From Polynucleobacter necessarius (lineage in GTDB: Bacteria > Pseudomonadota > Gammaproteobacteria > Burkholderiales > Burkholderiaceae): DNA of 64,000 bases. The stretch covers positions 316,669-380,668 of the forward strand of contig NZ_LT615228.1 of the NCBI RefSeq assembly GCF_900096765.1. Reading direction: 5' to 3'. The notes beneath the pieces are model-generated. The model ran no database searches and had not been told where the DNA came from. It saw only the letters and a program-made list of their open reading frames with translations. Each line of letters begins with the position of its first letter. Within the stretch, counting starts at the first letter, position 1. Below are positions 37,043-46,784 of this stretch, piece by piece. Made by a program: the position numbers and the translations under genes.

Positions 37043-38089
37043 ATGAAATTACTAATTAAAATCGCCGCGATTGTATGTGCACTAATGACAGTGGGTGTGC
37101 ACGCGCAGACTGAAATATCTGGAGCCGGTTCTTCCCTTGCTTATCCGGTAATAAAGGAACTGACTAAGTTGTATAAGGCTCAAACGAAGGTGGCGATCAA
37201 TTACACCTCTGTTGGCTCAGGCGAGGGTATTGTTCAAATGGCTGCCCGTGTCGTGGACTTTTCTTTGTCCGATATTCCGCTGACTCAATATGAGTTAAAT
37301 GACCAAAATTTAGTGCAATTTCCCGTATTCGCTAGTGCAATTGTCCCCGTTTTGAATTTACCTGGCGTTGAAAAGGGAAAGCTACAGCTAAACGGATCGG
37401 TCTTGGCTGATATTTATTTGGGCCGCATTACTCAATGGGATGATCCTGCTATACAAGCGCTCAACTCCGATTTGCAATTACCAAAATTGCCGATCAAGGT
37501 TGTGTATCGTTCAGATATATCAGGATCTAGCTATGTCTTTACAAGCTACCTCTCCAGATCCAGTGTTCACTGGAATACTCATTATGGTATTGGCTCCAAG
37601 CTCAATTGGCCGATAGGACAGGGCGTCAAGGGAAGCGCTGGAGTCGAGCAATTCGTTCTCAATAATGAGGGCGCAATTGGTTATCTTGAGTATGGTGCCG
37701 CCAGTTCAGCAGCCCTCGATATTCCTGGATTGTTATTGAATGGCAAGAAAGTAGTCGCAAATTACGCTAATTTTATTGGCGCTTTTAATGCCATGAGCCC
37801 TGTTCGTTCAAGCTTTTATCAATTTACCGCTCCAATTAGCATTCAAAATGCATGGCCGATTATTGCAATCACCTATGCCTTAGTATCTAAGCGTCCGACG
37901 GATGATGAAGAGGTTAGGGGTAGCCTGCAGTTTTTTTATTGGCTTTATCAGTCTGGCGGTACAACGATTCAATCATTTAATTTACTTCCGATTGATAACA
38001 AAAAAATGCTTCCCAAAATTGAAGCTCAATGGGCCAGTATTAGCAACCCAAAAGGTAAGCCTGTCTGGGTTGAGGGGGCTAAGAATTAA
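37043..38089 (+). CDS. PstS-like phosphate-binding periplasmic protein
   Basis: A 348-residue substrate-binding protein from ATG 37043 (GTG 37037 also possible; AAGGGG gives better spacing for the ATG). The signal peptide ends near VGVHAQT. Motifs ISGAGSSLAYPVI, INYTSVGSGEGI, VDFSLSDIPLT, VYRSDISGSSYVFTSYLS and SAGVEQFVLNNEGAIGYLEY form a phosphate/oxyanion site. No pstCAB genes are nearby, so it is an orphan binding protein, co-oriented with a porin upstream and an exported protein that starts at its last base. Confidence 0.85.
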   Translation: MKLLIKIAAIVCALMTVGVHAQTEISGAGSSLAYPVIKELTKLYKAQTKVAINYTSVGSGEGIVQMAARVVDFSLSDIPLTQYELNDQNLVQFPVFASAIVPVLNLPGVEKGKLQLNGSVLADIYLGRITQWDDPAIQALNSDLQLPKLPIKVVYRSDISGSSYVFTSYLSRSSVHWNTHYGIGSKLNWPIGQGVKGSAGVEQFVLNNEGAIGYLEYGAASSAALDIPGLLLNGKKVVANYANFIGAFNAMSPVRSSFYQFTAPISIQNAWPIIAITYALVSKRPTDDEEVRGSLQFFYWLYQSGGTTIQSFNLLPIDNKKMLPKIEAQWASISNPKGKPVWVEGAKN

Positions 38090-38505
38090 TGAAGCATTTA
38101 TTTGCAATCTTAGTACGCCTGCTACTTGTTGCCTCGCTAGGCTGTGCTTTCTCGCAAGCTTGGTCTAGCCCGGTGAGTACTAGGTTAAATAAAGTCTATA
38201 AAGAATTAATTATTCAGGGCGAGCGCCCTGAGGTTAGTTCATGCATGGCCTTAGCCTTTAAGGCCACTCGTGAGAATGCTCCTTATGAGCAAATTACCTA
38301 TCCGGCTGATATGCAAGCTGCTGCATTGGTGCAAGAGAGGGTAGAGGGTGACCATTTAATCAAGCTAGTGAGCATGCAGGCTATGGGAGCGCCTAGAAAG
38401 TCTGGGTTTTATATCGTTAACCCACCACAAAAAATTGAGATCTATTGCACGCAAATGGATGAAGGGATTCCGGTGGTGAGCTTTAAAGCGTCTGAGGTCC
38501 AGTAA
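38089..38505 (+). CDS. Exported protein of unknown function
   Basis: A 138-residue protein with signal peptide RLLLVASLGCAFSQAWS. The mature part has ELIIQGERPEVSSCMALAFK and KSGFYIVNPPQKIEIYC, including two or three Cys. Its ATG uses the A of the preceding TAA (TAATG), so translation is coupled to the PstS-like gene. No family recognised. Confidence 0.65.
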   Translation: MKHLFAILVRLLLVASLGCAFSQAWSSPVSTRLNKVYKELIIQGERPEVSSCMALAFKATRENAPYEQITYPADMQAAALVQERVEGDHLIKLVSMQAMGAPRKSGFYIVNPPQKIEIYCTQMDEGIPVVSFKASEVQ

Positions 38506-38588
38506 GGCGGTTGAGAAGGGGTGGGATCCCTGGGCCAAATCAAATCAATATTCCTTTAAAAATCAATAACATATCTGCTGTCAAAAAA

Positions 38589-38616
38589 TTTACTTCTTAT
38601 TGGAGTACCTTATAAT
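38589..38616 (+). promoter_or_regulatory. Candidate promoter for the RND efflux operon
   Basis: TTTACT at 38589-38594 and a perfect TATAAT at 38611-38616 with 16 bases between. It lies about 65 bases before the possible tolC start at 38683, in the only intergenic gap before the operon. No metal-response operator was identified. Confidence 0.4.
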
Positions 38617-38682
38617 CAATCGGCCTAACTATAAGTTTGCCGTTTTAAGTAATCAATACGCTATTACTGATTTGAGACACCT

Positions 38683-40147
38683 TTGATAAAAAGCAATAAA
38701 AACCGAGACTTCCGAGCGAACTGCACTGCGTGCTTTGCACTATTTTGTATTTCTACATTGTTAGTTAGGTTTAAATGTCTTCGCGCAGACGCCAAGTGGG
38801 TCGGTAGTGGTTGAAACAGGCGCAAATGTCACGACTGCACCCCCAAGTGTTGAGTCTTATGTCCCAAAATCGGCTGACAATCGGCGCGTGTACTGGCTGA
38901 CTCAAAAGAATTTGAAAAGCAGGGTGGTCCTAATACATTTGATTTGCGTCAGCTGTGGCGAGAATTGCGTGCAAACAACCCTCAGTTGATTGCTGCTAGA
39001 GAGTCTTATCTTGCCGCTAAAGCAACTGTGCCTCAAATTAATGCACCCGACAATCCACAGCTTGGTTTGATATGGTCTGGTATGCCAGTGGGTTCGGCGG
39101 CTGCGCTTGGAACTGCCGGAACAAACCCTGCGGGTCAAAGCGGATTTAATTTTGCACAACCTTTCAAATTCCCCGGCAAAAAATCATTGGCTGCTGATAT
39201 TGCTGATAAGGGAGCAGAAGCAATACTGGCGCAAAACGAAAATCTTTATTTACAACTGGGATCTCAGTTATCAACCCTGTATTTCAGTACCTTGGCTGCA
39301 CAGCGCCAGTTGCAAGTATTGAATGACACTGTCATTCGCACAGAGTTGATCAAGAATATTGCGAAAGCGCGTTATAGCAATCATGCTGCCGCTTATGTCG
39401 AATACCTCAATGCGCAAGTTGCGCAAAGCGCAGCAGAATCCGATAAGTTCAATCTCGAAAAGCAGTTAATCGTCGCTTACAAAAATATCAATGCCTTAAT
39501 CGGTCGCGATCCTCGCGAAAAAATTAAACTTGCCGCTGATCATGGTCTTCGCGCTTCTCAGGTTCCCACATTAGTAGAGTTAGAGAGTTATGCTGAAGGG
39601 GCGCACCCTGTTCTCAGGAGCTCCAAATCTACAGTTAGAAGCCGCTAAAAAAGGGGTGACACTTGCGAAGGCAGCCTACTTGCCAGACTTTCAGGCTATT
39701 GCAACTTCTTATACTCCTAGAGGGCCATTCACATCAAACAATGGTGCCTTGTATTACCAGTTTGAGCTTGACTTAATTATTCCGCTGTATTTCTTCACCA
39801 AAGAACGTTATGGCGTAGAACAAGCGCTGCGTAATCAATCTGCTGCAGAGGCTAGCGATATTTCGAATCGTCAACAGGTGATACTTGGTGTTGGTACGGC
39901 TTATGCGAACTATGAACAAGCTAAGCGCTACACCGAGTTTCTAAAAGATCGCCAAGTTCCTCAAGCTGAAGCAGCGTATCGCGTGGCTCTGGCTCAATAT
40001 GCTTCTAATGGTGCAGGCTTTAGTGATTTGTTGACTGCCCAAGTACAACTGCGTGGTTTAGAAATACAGTTGGCGCTCGCTGAGAGTAGCTTGATGCAAT
40101 CCAAAGCAAATCTATTTGCTTCCGCTGGTAAAGATCCCATTGAATAG
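38683..40147 (+). pseudogene. TolC-family outer-membrane efflux protein, several frameshifts
   Basis: The coding signal begins at TTG 38683 with a signal-like segment, passes to a second frame near 38762 (NVFAQTPSGSVVVETGANVT), to a third frame near 38878 (VLADSKEFEKQGGPNTFDLR) and again near 39620, where AEGAHPVLR is followed in another frame by APNLQLEAAKKGV. The continuous parts show TolC coiled-coil repeats (LQLGSQLSTLYFSTLAAQRQLQVL; TEFLKDRQVPQAEAAYRVAL). At least three indels are needed to restore it. It heads an operon with an adaptor and a CzcA-like pump. Confidence 0.8.
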
Positions 40148-40158
40148 GTCGTAGCTAT

Positions 40159-41417
40159 ATGTTGAAAAAATACTTAGACAAGTTAAAGTCCTACGCACAA
40201 AATTGGAAGCCATTGGCTCAGGCTTTATGGATGAAGCTAATGCACTTTTATCGCCATGCAGAAGAGCAATTGAAACAGTATTGGGCTAAACCTCGTTTTC
40301 GACTGTGTAGCTATTTATTGCTTGCCCTGATTGTTGGCGTTAATATCGGCAGACTCTTTGCGCCTGCTGCTGTTGACATGAGTGCTGCCAAGAAGGTAAT
40401 CGATGTAGAGAAAAACGGCATTATTAATATCGACTTGCCTGGCGTCACTTTAGCTCCTGAAACCTTTGAATATATAAAAACTGCTGAAGGGGTTGCGCCA
40501 GTATATTTGTCGGTACCAGGACGCCTAGCCTTTAATGCAGAACGTCTCAAAGTGATTTCTGCTAGAGCCCCTGGAAGGGTGGAACGAATTTATGCATTTG
40601 ATGGTGCCATTGTAAAAACCGGCCAAGCATTGGCTGATTACTTTAGTCCGGATTATGTATCTGCCCAGACTGAATACATCCTCTCATCAAAAATGGTTGC
40701 GGCCCTTCAAAAGAATCAGGTCGGTAGCTTGTACGAGGATGCTCAATCAACCGCGGAAGCAGCCGCAAATCATTTACGCGTACTTGGTGCGAGCAATGAA
40801 GACATTGCGCGGCTTCGTAATGGTGGTCAAGCCACACCAACATTCCCTATTCGTGCTCCGATTGACGGGGTTGTGATTAAGCGCGCAGTCGATCCTGGTG
40901 CTTATCTGAACACGGGCGATATTTTGGCTACGATTTACGATTGCTGATCCGAAGCATTTGTGGTTCTTGGGAAATGTGTATGAGCAAGATGTCAGCAAAA
41001 TTAAAGTGGGTGATACATTTCGCTTAAAGGTTTCATCTTTCCCAGACCGCGAATTTATTGCCAAGGCTAATTATGTGGGCGCCGCCATTGACCCAGTTAC
41101 TCATGCATGCCCTTGTCGTTCGTTGCGAAGTAGATAACAGCGAAGGACTGCTGAAGCCAGAAATGTTTGTCAGTGGTACATTGGAAGTGGGTAAAACACA
41201 AGCGGTCGTCATTCCAACCTCGGCTGTCATTCAAGGTAGAAATGTGCGGTACGCAATTATTAAGACTGGAGATACCACTTTTAGCCGCCGACCCATTTTT
41301 GGCTTTGCTTTAAATGCTTCAGAATTTGCGGTAACAGATGGTTTAGAAGCACATCAGACGGTTGTCATTAAGGGTGCTACCTTACTGAATCAGCGATTCT
41401 TGCGCGAAGAAGACTGA
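40159..41417 (+). pseudogene. RND efflux periplasmic adaptor (CusB/CzcB-like), two frameshifts
   Basis: The first part (40159-40947) has a membrane anchor LLALIVGVNIGRLF, then the barrel-sandwich/lipoyl domain (VISARAPGRVERIYAFDGAI; FPIRAPIDGVVIKRAVDPGAYLNTGD). It stops after ATIYDC through an indel at about 40944. The next frame continues ADPKHLWFLGNVYEQDVSKI to DPVTHA. A tandem ATGC at about 41103-41110 (four bases too many) shifts the frame again before ALVVRCEVDNSEGLLKPEMF. The adaptor would link TolC to the pump; the broken form cannot. Confidence 0.8.
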
Positions 41418-41425
41418 GGACATCA

Positions 41426-44400
41426 ATGAACATCAATGCCGTTCTTCGCAGGCGTCTACTAATTATCCTGTTGGCAATTGGATTATTAGTAGCTGGTATT
41501 CATAGTTTTCTCAAGCTTCCTCTACAGGCTTATCCAGGCGTTGCACCGTTGACAGTTCAGGCCATTACACAATGGCCTGGTGCGAGTACTGCGCAGATTG
41601 AGCAACAAATTACTATTCCGGTTGAGAACTCCTTGGCGGGTATTGCAGGAGTTCAGGCGTTTCGATCAGTCTCTTTGTTTGGTTTGTCGGTTGTAACGGT
41701 AAAGTTTAAGGATGGCGAGGACAGTTTTAAGGCACGTCAACTTATTAACAGCTCGCTCAATAATTTAAACTTGCCTCCTGGTGCCAATATCGCGATGAGT
41801 CCTGACTCAGATGCCACTGGTGAGATCATGCGATACGTCTTGCTCAGTGACTATGCCTCTCCTATGGCATTAAAAACTTTACAAGATTATGAGGTTTATA
41901 AAGAGCTCAAGCACATTCCTGGGGTTCCTGATATTTCTTCTTTTGGTGGAAAAACCCGCTAATACCAAATCATTATTCACCCGGGTAGTTTGCAGGCTAA
42001 AAACGTTACTCTGGAACAATTGGTTAATGCAGTGACTAATTCCAATATCAACGTTGGTGGCGGTCTATTGCCTGTTGGTGAGCAGCAGTTAGTGGTTAGA
42101 GGCGTAGGATTACTGCAGTCGGTAGATGACATTAAGCGCATCGTGGTGGCTGTCAATAATGGAGTTGCCGTGCGGGTTGGTGATATTGGAGACGTAGTGG
42201 TTGGTCATGCCTTACGTCAAGGTATGTTCCAGTACCAAAACAACCCCGATGCAGTTGAGGGTGTGGTCTTACTCAAGCGTGGCGAAAACGCTTCTGAAGT
42301 TTTGGATCGTGTGAAGGAAAAAGTTCAGGAAATTAATACTTCCATCCTGCCGCCTGGAATTGATATTTTTCCATTCTATGATCGACAAGTACTGCTCGAC
42401 ATTACTTTGGAAACCGTCAAACACACTCTGTTTTTCGGGATTTCCCTTGTCCTTGTATTAATTATTCTGTATATCTTTTTGGGAAATTTCAAGGCTGCGG
42501 CTGTTGTGGCAGCTGTTATTCCATTGGCTTTGTGCGTTTTGTTTTTCAACATGGATCAATTTAAAGTCCCAGCTAACTTGATTTCTCTGGGAGCAATTGA
42601 TTTTGGTGTTTTTGGTGTGATTGTTGATGCCGCAGTGATTGTGATGGAAAACGTCATGCGTCATTTGGAAGAAAGGCGCACCAAGCTCAATCAAAGTATC
42701 GTGTTAGGTACTAGTGAAGTGCAACGAGCCATGGTATTTTCAACGGGCATCATTATCACTGCATATTCACCACTCTTTTTGATGGGTGGTGTGGAGGGAA
42801 TCATCTTCCGTCCAATGGCCTTCACTATGGGCTTTGCATTATTGGCTTCAATCATCTTGAGTCTGACTTTTGTCCCCACGATGATTTCCTATATATTTAA
42901 AGAGGGCGAAGAACACCACCCGCCTAAATTTGCCGACAAACTATTAGTGCGCTATAAAAGTTTATTGCGTTATCTGGTTGATAGACCAAAAAATGTATTG
43001 TTAACTGCCATCGGCGTGTTAATTTTTACTATCGTGAGCGCTACTCAACTGGGCACTGAATTTTTATCAACGCTTGAAGAGAATAATCTTTGGGTACGCG
43101 TGACCCTACCAAATACTGTGGATTTGAAGTATTCGGTCGAGTTGGCCAATTAACTTAGAGCGGAATTTAAAAACAACCCTGAAGTGAAGTATGTGTCAGT
43201 GCAGATTGGTCGTCCAGATGACGGTACTGATCCTACAGGCGTCTTTAATCAAGAGTACGGCATATATTTTAAGCCTCCGCAAGATATGCCAGCTGGAGCA
43301 AGTAAAAAACGGCTAATGAAGCACTTGGAGAATTACCTTGCTGGCATACCAGGGCTTGATTACACCTTCTCTCAATACATTCAAGATAACGTCAATGAAG
43401 CCTTGTCAGGGGTCAAGGGCGAGAACTCGGTCAAAATATTTGGTTCCGATCTTGAGATCTTGGATCAGCAGGCGCGCGATGTGATCAAGCAACTGCGAAA
43501 AGTACATGGTATTGTCGATGAAGGCATTTTTACAGAACTAGGACAACCCACATTAAATGTGGAAATTGATCGAGAGAAATGTGCTCGCTTTGGTATCAAT
43601 GTCAGTGATATTCAGGCATTAGTGACTTATTCCATTGGTGGTGCCCCAATCACTAGCATCTTAGAAAATGAGAAAACCTTTGGTTTGGCTCTCCGCTTGG
43701 ATAAAGAGAGCCGCAATACAGTTGATTCCATCGAGCAAATCTTAATTGACACCCCAGATGGAAGCAGAGTGCCGCTATCGATGGTCGCCAATGTGGCTGT
43801 ATCTGATGGCCCATTCTATATTTATCGTGAATCTGGTCGTCGTTACATTGCAGTGAAATTTAGCGTCCGTGGAAGAGACTTGGGTAGCGCAGTTACCGAG
43901 GCGCAAAAGTTGGTGAAAGAAAATATTTCTTTACCGAATGGCTATCGAATTACTTGGGACGGCCAGTTTAATCAAATGAAAGTGGCCCAGAAGAAACTCA
44001 TGGTGATCGTTCCATTGACCTTGTTGGCTATTTCATTGCTTCTTTACAGTGCCTTTGGCAATTTCCGTGATGCCTTAATCGTGTTGTTAAATGTCCCGTT
44101 CGCTGCCATTGGCGGAATACTCATCTTATTATTGACAGGTGAAACCTTTAGTATTTCAGCGGGCATTGGCTTCCTCTCGCTTTTTGGAATTGCCATTCAA
44201 GATGGTGTCATTTTGATTTCTTATATCAATAAGTTGGCTAAATCTGATCAACACGGTATTAAGGCAACCATCGTTGAGGGTGCGTCCCTGCGCATGAGAC
44301 CCGTGTTAATGACTGCTCTGTTGGCTGGACTGGGATTGTTGCCGGCTGCTATGTCACACGCCATCGGATCAGAGGCTCAGCGTCCGCTTGCGCTAGTGGT

Positions 44401-44494
44401 TGTGGGCGGCATGGTCACCACTACTTTGCTGACCCTCCTGGTCTTGCCGGTTCTATATGTTTGGGTTCGGTCTAGGGAGCATCGTAGTCGCTAA
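41426..44494 (+). pseudogene. CzcA/CusA-type heavy-metal RND pump with two in-frame stops
   Basis: The frame runs unchanged from ATG 41426 to TAA 44494 (1022 codons) except for TAA at 41960-41962 (after SSFGGKTR) and TAA at 43151-43153 (after SVELAN); both are explained by CAA-to-TAA. Porter motifs WPGASTAQIEQQITIPVENSLAG and the central helices are recognisable. A 9-bp tandem duplication at 42602-42619 gives GAIDFGVFGVIVDAAVIVMEN, inserting FGV into the transmembrane-4 motif that carries the proton-relay acids in CzcA (DFG..VD). It is the third gene of the decayed efflux operon; the substrate is probably a divalent or monovalent metal. Confidence 0.85.
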
Positions 44495-44539
44495 TATGGG
44501 GATCTTCTGTGGGTTTTGTCGAAAAAGTTGGATAATTCG

Positions 44540-45321
44540 ATGATGCATATTTTGATCTCTAATGATGATGGCTACTTAGCCCCAGGCCTTCTGGCCTTAG
44601 TCAATGCGGTGCGCCCTTTGGGGCGCATTACGGTGATTGCTCCAGAACAAAATCATAGTGGCGCATCAAATTCCCTTACGCTATCTAGACCGTTGTCGAT
44701 TCATCGGGTAGCTGGCGGTGAGCGTGATGGCTTTTTTCATTAACGGCACCCCAAACGGATTGTGTCCACGTTGCGATGACAGGTTTCTTAGATGAAAAAC
44801 CAGATTTAGTGATCTCTGGAATTAATCAGGGTGAAAACATGGGTGAGGATGTGCTGTATTCCGGCACGGTAGCAGCGGCTATAGAGGGCGTCATGTTTGG
44901 CGTTCCTGGAATTGCCTTCTCACAAATTGATCGCGGCTGGAATCGGATTGAGGATGCGGCAAAGGCGGCTCATGATGTAGTCGCGCAAATGCTGGTATCT
45001 AGCCTGAATCAAAATCACACTGATGGCGCAGCTAGTTTGTTGAATGTGAACATTCCCAATCGTCCTTATGCGGACTTGTATCGTTGGCGTGTGACTCGCT
45101 TAGGTAACCGTCATCACTCACAACCCGTAGTGGTGCAAGATAGTCCGCGCGGCGAAAAGATCTATTGGATTGGAGCAGCAGGGGAAGTTAAAGAGGGCTC
45201 TGAAGGGACTGACTTTCATGCTATCAATGAAGGTTGTATTTCAATTACCCCGATGCAACTCGATTTAACTCACCACGCTCGTTTGGCTGCAATGCGTGCC
45301 AACGGTTGGGATCGCGGTTGA
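44540..45321 (+). pseudogene. surE: SurE 5'-nucleotidase, two single-base insertions
   Basis: Reading ATG 44540 (or 44543), [15 protein letters not shown] is the catalytic metal site, followed by [16 protein letters not shown]. The frame breaks at a T6 run (44732-44737): five T would give DGFFINGTP. It breaks again at AAA 44753-44755: two A would give [13 protein letters not shown]. After that the protein is intact ([20 protein letters not shown] to the stop at 45321). Two one-base insertions in short homopolymers disable this stationary-phase survival nucleotidase. The stop overlaps the pcm start. Confidence 0.85.
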
Positions 45322-45975
45322 AGGCACCCATAGAGCGTCTCGCAGCCTATCGACAGGCATTAGCAGCAAAGGTTCATGCTGGTGGCGTTAAGCACGGAAA
45401 AACTTTAGAAGCCATTGCTACAGTTCCGCGACATGCATTTATGGATCCCGGTTTGCATGCACAGGCTTATGAAGACACTGCATTGCCCATTGGTCATGAG
45501 CAAACTATTTCAAAACCATCTGTAGTTGCTCGCATGATTGAGCTTTTACATAAACCAAGACATCGCTTGGGCAAAGTGTTAGAGATTGGGACGGGTTGCG
45601 GATATCAGGCAGCAGTATTGAGTCTCTTAGCAGAGGAGGTCTATTCCATTGAGCGTATTCGACCTTTGCATGACATGGCTAGAGCCAAGTTGCGTCCTTT
45701 CCGAATTAATAATCTGCGTTTAATTTATGGCGATGGTATTTTGGGATTACCCCAGGCTGCGCCATTTGACGGCATTATTTTGGCTGCTGCTGGCTTAGGT
45801 ATACCCGACGCTTTAATGGATCAATTAGCAATTGGGGGGTCGTTTGGTTGCCCCAGTTGCCAAAAATGACAAAGAACAGCAATTGGTTGTAGTCGAGAGA
45901 ATGAGCTCCCAACGCTATCAAAGAACTGTGCTGGACGAGGTCTTTTTTGTACCCTTACAATCAGGGGTAGTATGA
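45318..45975 (+). pseudogene. pcm: Protein-L-isoaspartate O-methyltransferase, one frameshift
   Basis: From TTG 45318 (overlapping the surE stop) the protein has [26 protein letters not shown], the SAM site [20 protein letters not shown] and [11 protein letters not shown]. At a G6 run (45834-45839) the frame shifts and stops after SFGCPSCQK. With five G it continues [20 protein letters not shown] to TGA at 45973-45975. The enzyme repairs isoaspartyl damage. Loss of the C-terminal 45 residues removes the substrate-binding part. Pcm and SurE together are dispensable stationary-phase functions. Confidence 0.85.
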
Positions 45976-46766
45976 GATCCATAACCCAGAACATGCCTAT
46001 AGTGACGTCAAACACCTTACTGAAAAGCTTTTTGATTTTTCTGGCTGCTAGCGCTTTGTTAACGCTTGAGGGATGTTCTGTGCCACGCACAAAACCTGCG
46101 AGTGTCACCGATCGCTCTAGTGGATCATATGAGCCAACGCCTCTAGGTTACTATCGCGTGAAGAAAGGGGATACCTTAGCGCGTATTGCACTTGATAATG
46201 GCCAGGCGCCACGTGATGTTGCGCAGTGGAATAGCGCAGCTAATCCTAGCTTTAATCCAAACGTCATTGAAGTGGGCGATCTGATTTTGATTAAGCCACC
46301 TGCAGGTGTAAAAACTGCGAAAACAGTTGAGAAAAAATCAAGCCCAGCGACCGATAAGGCAGATGCACCTACTCCTGAATCAAGTAAGTCCGAGGTAGTT
46401 GCAGAGCCTGGCATTCGCTTATCTTGGCCTGCTAAAGGAAAAGTGACTGGTGAATTTAACGAAACCAATAAAGGTATCGATATTGCTGGCAAGGTAGGCG
46501 AACCCGTGCTTGCGGCATCGGATGGCAAAGTGGTTTATGCGGGTAATAGTTTGCGTGGCTATGGCAATTTGGTGATTGTGAAACATGACAACACTTATCT
46601 GACTGCATATGCGCATAACAGCAAGCTCTTAGTAAAAGAGGGCGACACGGTTCGCAAGGGTCAAAAAATTGCGGAGATGGGAGATACCGATGCTACCTCT
46701 CCGAAACTGCACTTTGAGCTGCGCGTCAACGGCAAGCCAGTCAATCCAACACCATACTTGCAGTAA
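45972..46766 (+). CDS. nlpD: NlpD-like lipoprotein (LysM plus degenerate M23/LytM domain)
   Basis: A 264-residue outer-membrane lipoprotein, lipobox LEGC. One LysM domain lies at about residues 55-100 (YYRVKKGDTLARIALDNGQA). The C-terminal LytM-like domain (NKGIDIAGKVGEPVLAASDG, LRGYGNLVIVKH, KLHFELRVNGKPVNPTPYL) lacks the first metal-binding His (GIDIAG in place of HxGxDI), as in E. coli NlpD. It therefore acts as an activator of an amidase at division rather than an endopeptidase. It starts in the pcm stop (ATGA), keeping surE-pcm-nlpD order, but rpoS, which often follows, is not present; the exonuclease is next. Confidence 0.9.
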   Translation: MRSITQNMPIVTSNTLLKSFLIFLAASALLTLEGCSVPRTKPASVTDRSSGSYEPTPLGYYRVKKGDTLARIALDNGQAPRDVAQWNSAANPSFNPNVIEVGDLILIKPPAGVKTAKTVEKKSSPATDKADAPTPESSKSEVVAEPGIRLSWPAKGKVTGEFNETNKGIDIAGKVGEPVLAASDGKVVYAGNSLRGYGNLVIVKHDNTYLTAYAHNSKLLVKEGDTVRKGQKIAEMGDTDATSPKLHFELRVNGKPVNPTPYLQ

Positions 46767-46784
46767 GGTGCGCGCTCAGTATTT

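Noticed and set aside
13345..43153. Stop-codon reassignment or readthrough as a general explanation for in-frame stops
   Set aside because: All three stop codons end intact housekeeping genes here (for example rpmE2, rho, hisS, der), the interrupted genes contain TAA, TAG and TGA, and many also carry frameshifts, so a code change does not fit.
44716..45840. Programmed frameshifting at homopolymers in surE and pcm
   Set aside because: The shifts are insertions at T6, AAA and G6 with no slippery heptamer, stimulatory hairpin or known family precedent; two shifts would be needed in surE.
46151..46528. Minus-strand 125-codon open frame inside nlpD
   Set aside because: It lies entirely within the LysM/M23 coding region, which has clear homology; the antisense frame is low-complexity.
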